Positions 34,501-42,184 of a stretch of DNA of 64,000 bases are shown here, one piece after another. The first letter of the stretch is position 1. Each line of letters begins with the position of its first letter. Location: assembly GCA_934271275.1 (NCBI GenBank), contig CAKQRD010000009.1, forward strand, positions 1 to 64,000. Direction: 5' to 3'. A program made the translations under genes and the position numbers. The stretch comes from an uncultured Clostridia bacterium (lineage in GTDB: Bacteria; Bacillota; Clostridia; Christensenellales; Borkfalkiaceae). Under the pieces are notes generated by a model. The model had not been told where the DNA came from, searched no databases, and saw only the letters and a program-made list of their open reading frames with translations.

Positions 34501-35022
34501 AACACCGGCGGACAAGCGAGCAAATCGACTCCTACCGGCTCGGTTGCGAAATTTGCGGCGGCAGGCAAGAGAACGAAGAAGAAAGACCTCGGCATGATGG
34601 CTATGAGCTACGGCTACGTTTACGTCGCTCAATGCTCGATGGGGTCTAACAAGCAGCAGCTCCTCAACGCGATGCTCGAAGCCGAAAAATACGACGGACC
34701 TTCGCTTATCATCTGCTATGCTCCGTGCATTAACCACGGTATCAATATGACCAAGTCGCAGGAAGAAGAAAAGAAGGCGGTCGATTGCGGCTATTGGCAG
34801 CTTTACAGATACAACCCCGCGCTCGAAGCGGAAGGAAAGAATCCTTTCACCTTGGACAGCAAAGAACCGACGGGAGATTACAGAGCGTTCCTGCTCGGCG
34901 AAACGAGATACGCTTCGCTTATGAAGGCTCGTCCCGAAACGGCGGAGAAGCTGTTTGAAAAGACGCAGGAAGACAGCAAGGAAAGGCTCGATACCTATAA
35001 ACGCCTTGCAGGCAAAGAATAA
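31522..35022 (+). CDS. nifJ: Pyruvate:ferredoxin (flavodoxin) oxidoreductase
   Basis: A 1,166-residue single-chain PFOR, which decarboxylates pyruvate to acetyl-CoA, CO2 and reduced ferredoxin in anaerobes. All expected domains are present: the N-terminal YPITPSSPMAE domain, two 4Fe-4S ferredoxin motifs (CIQCNQCAFVCPHACIRP and CMGCGVCADICPAKE), CAGCGETPYVKL with the proximal cluster, and the thiamine diphosphate-binding GGDGWAYDIGYGGLDH with NTGGQASKSTP. Full length. Single gene with its own promoter and terminator. Codon use is strongly biased, as expected for a highly expressed gene. Confidence 0.98.
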   Translation: MKKLTIDGNTAASHVAYAFSEVAAIYPITPSSPMAEVADEWSATGRVNMFGEKLRLAEMQSEAGAAGAVHGSLTAGALTTTYTASQGLLLMIPNMYKIAGELLPTVFHVSARALAAHSLNIFGDHSDVMACRQTGFAMLASNSVQEVMDLALVAHLSTLKAKVPFLHFFDGFRTSHEVSKIDVIDYDEMKALVDMNDIADFRSRALNFEHPVQKGTAQNADTYFQNRETANKYYNATPAIVQEMMDKVSALTGRSYHLFDYVGAADAENVVVLMGSGADAVEETINKMNKEGHKVGLLKVRLYRPFAIDSFVEALPKTVKKIAVLDRTKEAGSLGEPLYLDVCSALLEKGITDVKVVGGRYGLGSKEFNPSMIYAVYKNLEQAEPKNHFTVGIHDDLTGTSLDFSEQYNAAPEGTVSCKFWGLGSDGTVGANKNSIKIIGDHTDMFVQGYFFYDSKKSGGITVSHLRFGKTPIQSAYLIDAADFVQCSNPSYITRYDMTGDIKENGTFLFNTSAKSAAELEEVLPAAVKRDIAKKHINLYVIDAIDIAAKLGLRGRTNTILQSAFFKVANIIPYDQAVEYMKKMAYKSFAKKGDAVVQMNYNAIDSAAANLIKIDVPASWENATTGAPMADVADDKYFKEIVHPILSLKGDNLPSSAFNADGSVPTGTTKFEKRGVAVNVPMWDASKCIQCNQCAFVCPHACIRPAIVEAGANKPASFATKEMIGNKGYEFRIQVSPLDCMGCGVCADICPAKEKAITMVPFHTIVEEEKVNYEFSENLPEQDVSACPGCKTSTVKGSQFNKPLFEFSGACAGCGETPYVKLVTQLFGDRMIVANATGCSSIYGGSSPTCPYTKNKEGHGPAWANSLFEDNAEFGYGINLAYGARRNKIEEDMRAAYDAVNEKTNAAFAAWLDGKDDADKSKAAAAMVREALETETAEGLDYIRANLDCLVKPSVWIFGGDGWAYDIGYGGLDHVLASGANVNVLVLDTEVYSNTGGQASKSTPTGSVAKFAAAGKRTKKKDLGMMAMSYGYVYVAQCSMGSNKQQLLNAMLEAEKYDGPSLIICYAPCINHGINMTKSQEEEKKAVDCGYWQLYRYNPALEAEGKNPFTLDSKEPTGDYRAFLLGETRYASLMKARPETAEKLFEKTQEDSKERLDTYKRLAGKE

Positions 35023-35141
35023 GAAACGGATTTTCTGCGGATTATCTTTGGAGCGGACTTTGCGGTTTTTCTATCGTAAAACCTGAAAGAACCGATACCG
35101 AAGAAGAAACGGACTTATCCGAGCGAAAAATTTAAAAACGG

Positions 35142-35182
35142 AACGCCCCGACGGTTTTTCTAAAACCGTCGGGGCGTTTTTT
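35142..35182 (+). terminator. Rho-independent terminator of nifJ
   Basis: AACGCCCCGACGGTTTT and complement, short loop, then six T. Confidence 0.9.
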
Positions 35183-35335
35183 GATTATCGAGACAAAATT
35201 ATTGAAAACCGAAGATATAACGCACGCTATCCTGAACGACAATATAAGTCTCGCTATTTTCAAGAAAATATAAGAGACAACTAATGAAAAACCTATGAAA
35301 TAACAAGATGAAACAACGCAAATACGATAAAGATC

Positions 35336-35856
35336 GCATACAGGTAGTAACTGTATGCGTAAAATTTAACGCAAAGCAATTCGTGTCATTCTGCACGCCC
35401 TTGACCTGCAATCTTTGACGGGCATAGTGCTTCGTAGCATAGCGGAGAACAGTTCTTCCCCTCTCGCAAAAAGAAAAAATAGAAAAGCATAATGTGTCAT
35501 TCTGAGCGTTGCCCGCAGAGGCAATCCCGCGAAGAATCTCATCAGTTTATGTCGCGTTGAGATTCTTCGTAAGAAAAGACAAGAGGCTTGTATCAGAATG
35601 ACAGAACTGCTTTTAGTTTGCAGATTCTTAGTAAGTCGGTCAGGGAAGAACGGCTCAGAATGACAATTAGGGGTTTTATATAAAATAAAGGTTTTTCGTA
35701 AAATCCGTCAGGACGGATAGTTTCAGAATGACAGAACATATTTTCTCAGGGAAAAAACCAAAAACGGCGGGAGCAAGCCCCCGCCCTACGGTATATATAC
35801 CATGGTGACGAGAAATATTCTCTCACACCGCACAACGTATACAGTTTGTAACTGTA
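35336..35856. repeat. Composite intergenic repeat element, copy 1 (~520 bp)
   Basis: A gene-free block bounded on each side by a palindrome (GCATACAG...CTGTATGC at 35336-35358; TACAGTT...AACTGTA at 35840-35856). Inside are GTCATTCTG...CAGAATGAC inverted pairs around GAAGAATCTC/GAGATTCTTC, the string GAACAGTTCTTCCCCTCTCG, and GGCGGGAGCAAGCCCCCGCC. The same pieces recur at 49200-49822. No protein-coding potential. The remaining gap to 35985 holds nothing recognisable. Confidence 0.8.
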
Positions 35857-35989
35857 CATACATATATATGAATGCAAACACCTGACAATATGCGTTGTCT
35901 CGCAAGCCAAATATGCGCATAATTTGCATATAATATAATTAAAAAGCATACTTTTAAAAAAACATAAAAGTCCGCTTATAAAGCTATTT

Positions 35990-36168
35990 GAAATATTGCG
36001 CTCAAAAACCCTTGCGGGGCAAGTTTTCTCGTATTATAACGTAGTAACTTTACAAAAAAATTTATCGAGGACTTCGTTGATTGCGCTTCGCCTTCGGCAA
36101 ACCGCGGTTTCTTATTGAAATACTGCGTTCAAAAGCCCCCTTGCGAACAAATTTCAATTTGTATTATG
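35990..36168 (-). repeat. Structured repeat family, copies C1 and C2
   Basis: Two further copies of the repeat family of 1-391, read on the minus strand: C1 (36168-36078, degenerate, box CATAATA) and C2 (36038-35990, first half only, box TATAAT). They follow the gene at 36201 in the same orientation. Confidence 0.8.
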
Positions 36169-36200
36169 ACGTTGTACTGCTCGCAAAAACAACTTTTTCA

Positions 36201-36665
36201 TCAAAACCCGAAAACGTCTTCGGAAGCTCTTTCTTGCGTAGCCGTGCGCCTTTCCTCTTCTACGGCAGCTTTGAAATCGTTCAGGCTTATTTGTCTGTTT
36301 ATTTCGTCTATTTTATCAAGACACGCCGTACGAAGCTTTCCCGCGTCCTTTTTTGCTTTTTTATAAATAAACCAAGGAACGGCAATCACTGCCGCGCTAA
36401 ACAAAATAGTTCCCCAACGGGACAAGATTACGTCAAAAAAGTCCCAACCGTAAATCCTTCCGATTAGAGCTCCGGCAAAAGTCACCCCTAACAATCCTCC
36501 GCCGATATAACTTCCTACCGTATACAAAATCTTTTTTAGTCCCACCTTCTTAATCTTGTTCACCTCTTCAAGCGCGTCAGTCACTTCTTTCTTATATGAG
36601 AGAAGCTCTTCGTTCGTCATAACAGTTATATCCCTGTTTTTAACGTCCTCAATACAATCGATCAT
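36201..36665 (-). CDS. Small two-helix membrane protein, repeat-associated family (paralog 3)
   Basis: A 154-residue protein, paralogous to those at 425 and 1084. N-terminal IEDVKNRDITVMTNEELLSYK aligns with their EEIKNKDLSNMTEEELKDYK. Two hydrophobic segments follow (about 44-68 and 75-97), then the C-terminal LDKIDEINRQISLNDF. The start at 36665 follows AAGGAGAAAGG; an earlier in-frame start is less likely. It lies behind three tandem copies of the structured repeat, all in the same direction, and behind a consensus promoter at 37086-37115 with an operator palindrome. So its mRNA would carry a leader of about 400 nt. Function unknown. Confidence 0.78.
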   Translation of the reverse strand: MIDCIEDVKNRDITVMTNEELLSYKKEVTDALEEVNKIKKVGLKKILYTVGSYIGGGLLGVTFAGALIGRIYGWDFFDVILSRWGTILFSAAVIAVPWFIYKKAKKDAGKLRTACLDKIDEINRQISLNDFKAAVEEERRTATQERASEDVFGF

Positions 36666-36715
36666 ATCCTTTCTCCTTCCGTTTATATTTTTATCCAAGC
36701 TTTATGCCGCTTGCA

Positions 36716-37091
36716 TAAATAAATTTTTGCCCCTATTTACGCATATCTTATCCGCTAATCGCGAATAATAGCCGTACACAGTGAAACACGACGCTCGAAA
36801 ACCCTTGTGGGGCTTGTTTTCTCGTATTATAACTTAGAAACTTGACAAAATAAGATTTTGTCGGCAACTACCGTTGCTTGCGCTTCGCCTTCGGCAAATC
36901 GCAGTTTCTCGTTGAAATACTGCGCTCGAAAACCCTTGCGGGGCAAGTTTTCTCGTATTATAACACAGAAACCCGACAAAAAATTGTCGGCAACTACCGT
37001 TGCCTGCGCTTCGCCAAAGGCAAAGCGCGGTTTCTTGTTGAAATATTGCGCTCGAAAACCCTTGCAAGCAAGTTTTCTCGCTTATATTATA
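36716..37091 (-). repeat. Tandem array of the structured repeat, copies B1-B3
   Basis: Three units on the minus strand, each starting with TATAAT: B3 (37091-36974), B2 (36962-36850) and B1 (36831-36716). B3 and B2 end with a hairpin (CCGACAA/TTGTCGG and GACAAAAT/ATTTTGTC) just before the next unit. B1 has the alternative second half found in A1 and A2, with a matching hairpin (36748-36755 with 36761-36768) that keeps pairing despite base changes. Only B3 has a -35 box. Confidence 0.88.
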
Positions 37092-37136
37092 GAGGCACAA
37101 TGTGCCTTTTGTCAAGTGAAAAATGGCACACTGTGC
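37086..37136 (-). promoter_or_regulatory. Promoter of the repeat array with palindromic operators
   Basis: Minus strand: TTGACA (37115-37110), 18-base spacer, TATAAT (37091-37086). The spacer is filled by a perfect palindrome, AGGCACAATGTGCCT (37093-37107). A second one, GCACACTGTGC (37126-37136), lies 31 bases away, centre to centre, just before the XRE gene at 37149. One dimer on each site could repress both directions. Confidence 0.8.
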
Positions 37137-37148
37137 TATATTTTTGTT

Positions 37149-37361
37149 ATGATAGAGCTTAAAGATATTCAAAAAAGATTGCGCGACGAAATAAAAGCAA
37201 GTAACCTCACCCAAAAAGAAATCGCCGAAAGGCTCGGGATAAACCCTTCCACCGTCAGCAAATATTTAAGGCTCGACAAGTTCCCCGCAATCGACACATT
37301 CGCTAATCTTTGCGAAATTTTAGAGGTTTCCGCCGACGAAATTTTAGGGTTAAAAAAATAA
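37149..37361 (+). CDS. XRE/Cro-type regulator divergent from the repeat array
   Basis: A 70-residue single-domain HTH protein: LTQKEIAERLGINPSTVSKY is the helix-turn-helix, followed by the typical ASLCEILEVSADEILGL-like end (here FANLCEILEVSADEILGL). It begins at 37149; a longer frame upstream runs only through repeat DNA. No ribosome binding site is seen and a TATATT box lies 6 bases before the ATG, so the message may be leaderless. Its position next to two GGCACA-type palindromes makes it the likely repressor of the leftward promoter and of itself. Confidence 0.88.
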   Translation: MIELKDIQKRLRDEIKASNLTQKEIAERLGINPSTVSKYLRLDKFPAIDTFANLCEILEVSADEILGLKK

Positions 37362-37397
37362 AGCAGGCGTTCCCGACAGCAACCCCTGCTTTTTTTC
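37362..37397 (+). terminator. Terminator of the XRE gene
   Basis: AGCAGG/CCTGCT stem with a 17-base loop and a run of T. The following stretch to 37589 is pyrimidine-rich and holds no gene. Confidence 0.75.
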
Positions 37398-37589
37398 TTA
37401 TTTTCGCGCCCGCTTTTTACGCCGCTTTTCTTTTTTCTTCTTTTTCCTTAACCGCCGCCCCGCGTCTTCCCTTTTAAGTCTCTTTCCGTCTCGCCGAGCC
37501 GCTTTTTCCTGTCCTCACCCGCGTTTTTTCTGCGCTTTCCCGTAGTTTTCTCTCGTTTCCCTTATTTCCCGCGCCGTTCGCGCCTCAAC

Positions 37590-38690
37590 TTATTTCTTTC
37601 TCTTGATTTTCCCGCCCTCTATCTCTATGCGGTTATAATTTTTGGAAAGCCCGAACACCCCGCGCGGAAGCTCGGTCGCGGTGAACACCGTTTGCAGCTT
37701 TTCCACCGCAGATAAAAGCTTTTTCTGCCGCGTTTTATCGAGTTCGGACAGAACGTCGTCTAAAATAAGCGTCGGGTATTCCTTGAATTTCGCGTAAAAC
37801 GCTTCGGTTTCCGCAAGCTTCAACGCGAGCGCGACGGTGCGCTGCTGCCCCTGCGAGCCGTATATCCGCGCGTCCGCCCCGCTTATCGTAAATTTTATAT
37901 CGTCTCTGTGCGGACCTATCGAGGTAAAGCCGAGCCGAATATCTTTCGGAATCGCCGTCTTTAAGTCCTCTTTCACGGCGTAAGCTATCTCGTCAAGCTC
38001 GCCGTAATACCCGCTTTCCGTCTTCATTTTAAGCGTCTCCTTCCCGCCCGAAAGCAACGCGTGTTTTTCTTCCGCTACGGGCGAAAGCTCCGTCAGAAAT
38101 TCGTTCCTCGCCTTGATTATCACCGCCGCCTGCCGCGCAAGCTGCTCGTCCCACACGGGCAACGTTTCGTAAATAACGTTCTCTTTCGGGTTTTTTAAAA
38201 GCACGTTTCTCTGCGCGAGAATTTTATTGTACCGCGCGAGCGCGTAAAAATACGTCCTCGACATCTGCGACAGCGAAATGTTCATAAACCGCCGTCTGTC
38301 CTCGGGTGCTTCCTGCACGAGCTTCAATTCCGAGGGATTAAAGAACACGCTGTGAATATTGCCGAGAAGCTCGCCTATTTTAAGCACTTCCAGCCCGTTC
38401 ACGAACACGCGCTTTTTATCCGTCGCGGAAAAAATTATTTTAACTGACACCCCGCCGTATATAGAAGAAGCCTCGCCCGAAATTTCCGCCCGTTCCTCGC
38501 CCGATTTTATCAGAATTTTATCCTTATTCGCGCGCGGAGAATAGCCCGTACACAAAAAAAACATCGCTTCGGCGGCGTTCGTTTTTCCCTGGGCGTTTTT
38601 CCCCGTCAAAATATTTATTCCGTCTCGGAACTCGAAAACCTCGCTTTCATAGTTGCGGAAATTTTTTAATGTGAGCCTTTGTATATTCAT
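37590..38690 (-). CDS. recF: DNA replication and repair protein RecF
   Basis: A 366-residue SMC-like ATPase that helps load RecA at single-strand gaps. Motifs: P-loop GKNAQGKT (30-37), the signature stretch GSQGQQRTVALALKLAE and the Walker B motif LILDDVLSELD. Normal length. Unlike the usual dnaA-dnaN-recF order, it is divergent from dnaA with only 116 bases between the start codons, and dnaN is not nearby. Confidence 0.95.
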   Translation of the reverse strand: MNIQRLTLKNFRNYESEVFEFRDGINILTGKNAQGKTNAAEAMFFLCTGYSPRANKDKILIKSGEERAEISGEASSIYGGVSVKIIFSATDKKRVFVNGLEVLKIGELLGNIHSVFFNPSELKLVQEAPEDRRRFMNISLSQMSRTYFYALARYNKILAQRNVLLKNPKENVIYETLPVWDEQLARQAAVIIKARNEFLTELSPVAEEKHALLSGGKETLKMKTESGYYGELDEIAYAVKEDLKTAIPKDIRLGFTSIGPHRDDIKFTISGADARIYGSQGQQRTVALALKLAETEAFYAKFKEYPTLILDDVLSELDKTRQKKLLSAVEKLQTVFTATELPRGVFGLSKNYNRIEIEGGKIKRKK

Positions 38691-38806
38691 ACGCGAAATA
38701 AAAAACTTTTTAAAAAAGCAAGAAATAACTTTATTTTATTTTAAAAATATTATATAATGTTTTTTACTCAAATGCAAACGAAACGAACGAAAAAGGAGAG
38801 GTACGA
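38691..38806 (+). promoter_or_regulatory. recF/dnaA divergent intergenic region
   Basis: AT-rich interval with a probable dnaA -10 box (TATAAT, 38753-38758; weak -35 TTTATT) and a strong ribosome binding site (AAAGGAGAGG). I see no DnaA box resembling TTATCCACA here, so there is no sign that this is the origin. Confidence 0.55.
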
Positions 38807-40147
38807 ATGGAAAGTTACGAAATTTTATGGAAAAACGCGCTTATGGAGCTGGAAAAAACGGTCAGTTCCATTTCCTTCGATACCTATGTCACACAGCTTA
38901 AACCCGTCGATCTTAAAGGCTCGACGCTCGTTTTATGCAACGAAAGCCGCCTTATAGTAGATACCGCGTCCGTCAAGCTCGGCGATAAAATCCGCGACGC
39001 GATTAAAAAGATCAACCCCGAATACACCGAAATTGAAGTAGTCGTCGCAAAGGACCACGACGAATATCTCTCCCGCTACGCCGCGGAGGACGAAGGCTTT
39101 GCGCCTGTCGAAAATCAAAGCGCGCCGATTAACCCCAAATTTACCTTCGACTCCTTCGTCGTAGGCTCTTCCAACGAGCTTATTTACGCCGCCGCCAAAG
39201 CGGTTGCGGAAAACCCCGGCGAGGCTTATAACCCACTGTTCATTTACGGCGGCACGGGACTCGGCAAAACGCATATTTTAATGGCTGTCGCTAACTACAT
39301 AAAGCTCCACAACCCCACGCTTAACGTTTTATACGCGACCTGCGAGCAATTTACGAATCAGCTTATAGACAGCATCGGCAGAGGCAAAGGCTCTCCCGCC
39401 GATTTCAGAAAAAAATACAGAAACGTAGACGTTCTGCTTATCGACGACGTACAGTTCCTTGCAAAAAAACAAGGTATACAGACGGAGTTCTTCCACACCT
39501 TCAACGAACTCGTTATGCAGAACAAACAGGTCGTTCTGACCTCCGACCGACCGCCCAAGGAAATCGAAGTTTTGGAGGACAGACTCCGCACCCGCTTCGA
39601 GGGCGGACTTCTCGCAGACGTTCAGGCGCCCGATCTCGAAACGCGTATCGCGATTCTCCGTCGCAAGTCGGAAGAGCAGAAATGCGTCATCGACATCAAT
39701 GTTCTCTCTTATATCGCGGAAATGAACGACTGCGATATTCGTTCGCTTATCGGCAAGCTCACGAAGGTAATTTTCGCAAGCAAGCTCCACGAACGCCCCA
39801 TCACGATAGAACTCGTGAACGAAGCGCTCAAAGAATCCGCAGGCGAACGGCAGGAAGAACTTCAAATGGACGACATTATAAACTGCGTCTGCAATTTCTA
39901 CAAGGTTTCCCGCACGGACATACTCGGCAAAAAGAAAAACAAAGAATTCGTTGAACCGAGACAGATTTGCATATACCTTATCACAGATATGATGAATCTT
40001 CCGCTTGTGACGATAGGCGAAAAAATGGGCGGCAGAGACCACGCGACCATAATTTACGCGCGCGACAAAATCGCCGAACTCATCAAAACGGACGACCAGC
40101 TTAAAACGGAAATAAACGACATCAGAAAGATGCTCCTTAAAGAATAA
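38807..40147 (+). CDS. dnaA: Chromosomal replication initiator DnaA
   Basis: A 446-residue DnaA with all four domains: N-terminal DnaB-contact domain (1-85), short linker, AAA+ domain with the P-loop GGTGLGKTH (148-156) and LLIDDVQFL, and the C-terminal DNA-binding domain with the signature GGRDHATIIYARDKI. It binds DnaA boxes and opens the origin. mnmG begins 15 bases downstream, so the two are probably co-transcribed. Confidence 0.98.
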   Translation: MESYEILWKNALMELEKTVSSISFDTYVTQLKPVDLKGSTLVLCNESRLIVDTASVKLGDKIRDAIKKINPEYTEIEVVVAKDHDEYLSRYAAEDEGFAPVENQSAPINPKFTFDSFVVGSSNELIYAAAKAVAENPGEAYNPLFIYGGTGLGKTHILMAVANYIKLHNPTLNVLYATCEQFTNQLIDSIGRGKGSPADFRKKYRNVDVLLIDDVQFLAKKQGIQTEFFHTFNELVMQNKQVVLTSDRPPKEIEVLEDRLRTRFEGGLLADVQAPDLETRIAILRRKSEEQKCVIDINVLSYIAEMNDCDIRSLIGKLTKVIFASKLHERPITIELVNEALKESAGERQEELQMDDIINCVCNFYKVSRTDILGKKKNKEFVEPRQICIYLITDMMNLPLVTIGEKMGGRDHATIIYARDKIAELIKTDDQLKTEINDIRKMLLKE

Positions 40148-40162
40148 AGACGAAGAAAAACT

Positions 40163-42025
40163 ATGACGGAATTTAGCGAAGGACGATACGGCGCGGTAGT
40201 CGTCGGCGCGGGACACGCCGGCAGCGAAGCCGCGCTTGCGCTCGCAAGAACGGGAATCAAAACGGCTATGCTCACCCTTAATCTGGACAGTATAGCCTTT
40301 ATGGCGTGCAATCCGTCCGTCGGAGGCACGGCAAAAGGTCAGATAGTGCGCGAAATAGACGCGCTCGGCGGCGAAATGGGCATAAACGCCGATAAATCGT
40401 TGCTTCAAATCCGTATGCTTAACCGCGGCAAGGGCGCGGCGGTCAGGTCGCTGCGCGGTCAGGCGGATAAAAATCTTTATCACCGCAATATGAAAAAAAC
40501 GCTTGAAAGTACGGAAAATCTCCGCATTTTGCAGGGCGAAGCGGTGGAAATTCTCGTGGAAAACGGCAAGGTCAAGGGCGTGAAAACGGCGTTCGGCGGC
40601 GTACTTTATTGCGACGCGGTAGCCCTTGCGACGGGCGTTTACCTCAACGGAAGCGTCATCGCGGGCGAATGGCAACGCTCTTCCGGTCCGAACGGATTTC
40701 AGCCCGCAAACGAGCTTACCGCAAACCTTATAGACCTCGGTTTTTCGGTGAGAAGATTCAAAACGGGTACGCCCGCGCGAGTGGACAGAAAAACGATAGA
40801 TTTTTCCCGCCTCGAAATTCAGAACGGCGAAAAGGATATTTACCCCTTTTCCTATATGACGGAGAGACTCCCTGTCGAGCAGATGCCCTGTTATCTCACA
40901 TACACCACACCGAAAACGCACGAAATAATCCGCGCGAACCTGCACCGTTCCCCGCTCTATTCGGGTATGATAAAGGGTACGGGACCGAGGTACTGCCCTT
41001 CGATAGAAGATAAAGTAGTGAGATTTGCGGATAAAGAACGGCATCAGCTGTTTTTAGAACCCGAGGGCGCGGACACCGACGAGATTTACGTTCAAGGGCT
41101 TTCCACCTCTCTCCCCCACGACGTGCAGAAAGAAATGTACAGGAGCGTTTTGGGGCTTGAACGTTGCGAAATCATGCGCTACGCCTACGCCATCGAATAC
41201 GACTGTATAGACTCGCTCGATTTATACCCCACTTTGGGCTATAAAAAGATAGAAGGCTTGTATACCGCGGGGCAGATTAACGGCACGAGCGGTTACGAAG
41301 AAGCCGCCGCGCAGGGGCTTATCGCGGGGCTTAACGCTTCTTTGTATCTGCGCGGGGAAGAACCCTTGGTTATCCGCCGCAACGAGGGATATATAGGCGT
41401 CCTTATAGACGACCTCGTGACGAAAGGCACTAACGAGCCTTACAGAATGATGACGAGCCGCGCCGAACACAGAATAGTTTTGCGGCAGGACGATCCCGAT
41501 ATGCGGCTTACCGAAAAGGGGCGCGCCGCGGGGCTTGTGAAAGACGATCGCTACGCGGTATTTCTTAAACGCAAAGAAGAATACGCGCGCGCAACCGCCG
41601 AAATGAACAAACCGCTTAAACCGAGCGAGACCGAGGAATTTTTGGTAAGCGTCGGCGGAACGAAAGCGAACGTCGCGTTGAGCGCGGCGGACCTCGTGAG
41701 AAGGGGCGTTTCTCTTCAAACGATTGCGAAAAAACTCGGCGGGTACGAAGGCATAAGCCGCGATATTATGGACACGGCGGAAACGGACGCGAAATACGCG
41801 GGATATATCCAAAAAGAGCAGGAACAGATAGACAAAGCGATAAAATACGAAGAAAGACTGCTCCCCGAGGACGTGGACTATTCCACGATTCAGGGGCTTC
41901 GGCTGGAGGCGAGACAGAAGCTGAATAAAATCCGACCGAAAAGCCTCGGACAAGCGAGCAGAATTTCGGGCGTTTCCCCAGCCGATATAACCGTTTTGAT
42001 GGTTTACTTAAAGTCGGGGAAATAA
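40163..42025 (+). CDS. mnmG: tRNA U34 carboxymethylaminomethyl synthase subunit MnmG
   Basis: A 620-residue FAD protein (GidA) that, with MnmE, modifies the wobble uridine of several tRNAs. It shows the FAD motif GAGHAGSEAALALARTG, the family motif NPSVGGTAKGQIVREIDALGG, the GxYLNGS stretch, and C-terminal motifs RTEHR-like SRAEHRIVLRQDDPD. Length is normal. It directly follows dnaA; in many bacteria mnmG and mnmE lie near the origin, but mnmE is not in this window. A perfect 40-base palindromic terminator follows. Confidence 0.97.
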   Translation: MTEFSEGRYGAVVVGAGHAGSEAALALARTGIKTAMLTLNLDSIAFMACNPSVGGTAKGQIVREIDALGGEMGINADKSLLQIRMLNRGKGAAVRSLRGQADKNLYHRNMKKTLESTENLRILQGEAVEILVENGKVKGVKTAFGGVLYCDAVALATGVYLNGSVIAGEWQRSSGPNGFQPANELTANLIDLGFSVRRFKTGTPARVDRKTIDFSRLEIQNGEKDIYPFSYMTERLPVEQMPCYLTYTTPKTHEIIRANLHRSPLYSGMIKGTGPRYCPSIEDKVVRFADKERHQLFLEPEGADTDEIYVQGLSTSLPHDVQKEMYRSVLGLERCEIMRYAYAIEYDCIDSLDLYPTLGYKKIEGLYTAGQINGTSGYEEAAAQGLIAGLNASLYLRGEEPLVIRRNEGYIGVLIDDLVTKGTNEPYRMMTSRAEHRIVLRQDDPDMRLTEKGRAAGLVKDDRYAVFLKRKEEYARATAEMNKPLKPSETEEFLVSVGGTKANVALSAADLVRRGVSLQTIAKKLGGYEGISRDIMDTAETDAKYAGYIQKEQEQIDKAIKYEERLLPEDVDYSTIQGLRLEARQKLNKIRPKSLGQASRISGVSPADITVLMVYLKSGK

Positions 42026-42054
42026 ACCCTTGCATTGAACTAAATAGAAAAGCA

Positions 42055-42094
42055 AATCGCCGTGCGACCTGAATTTTCAGGTCGCACGGCGATT
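42055..42094 (+). terminator. Long perfect palindromic terminator after mnmG
   Basis: A 40-base perfect inverted repeat with core GACCTGAA/TTCAGGTC, followed by TTATTC. A shorter relative with the same core lies at 43347-43372, so the acyltransferase gene is bracketed by both. Confidence 0.82.
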
Positions 42095-42124
42095 TTATTC
42101 GTTTCATGCAATTCTTAAAAACGC

Positions 42125-42153
42125 TTGTAATTAAACAAAGACTGTGATATACT
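42125..42153 (+). promoter_or_regulatory. Promoter of the acyltransferase gene
   Basis: TTGTAA (42125-42130), 17-base spacer, TATACT (42148-42153). Confidence 0.7.
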
Positions 42154-42184
42154 TTCCTAACCGATACGAAAGAGGAAAAAGCGT

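Noticed and set aside
33577..34737. 386-codon frame antisense to nifJ
   Set aside because: nifJ is beyond doubt in the other strand; composition is that of a shadow frame.
35199..35949. Two 67-70-codon minus-strand frames
   Set aside because: They fall in or next to palindromic repeat DNA, have low-complexity translations and no ribosome binding site.
36716..37091. Tandem repeats plus downstream gene as a type III toxin-antitoxin locus
   Set aside because: Units are much longer than known RNA antitoxins and the protein is a two-helix membrane protein, not a ToxN-like RNase. Kept only as a layout analogy.
38691..38806. Replication origin between recF and dnaA
   Set aside because: No DnaA boxes could be seen; AT-richness alone is not enough.
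39329..41044. 571-codon open frame on the minus strand opposite dnaA and mnmG
   Set aside because: Fully antisense to two certain genes; Arg/Phe/Val-rich translation typical of antisense frames in this codon usage; no domain.
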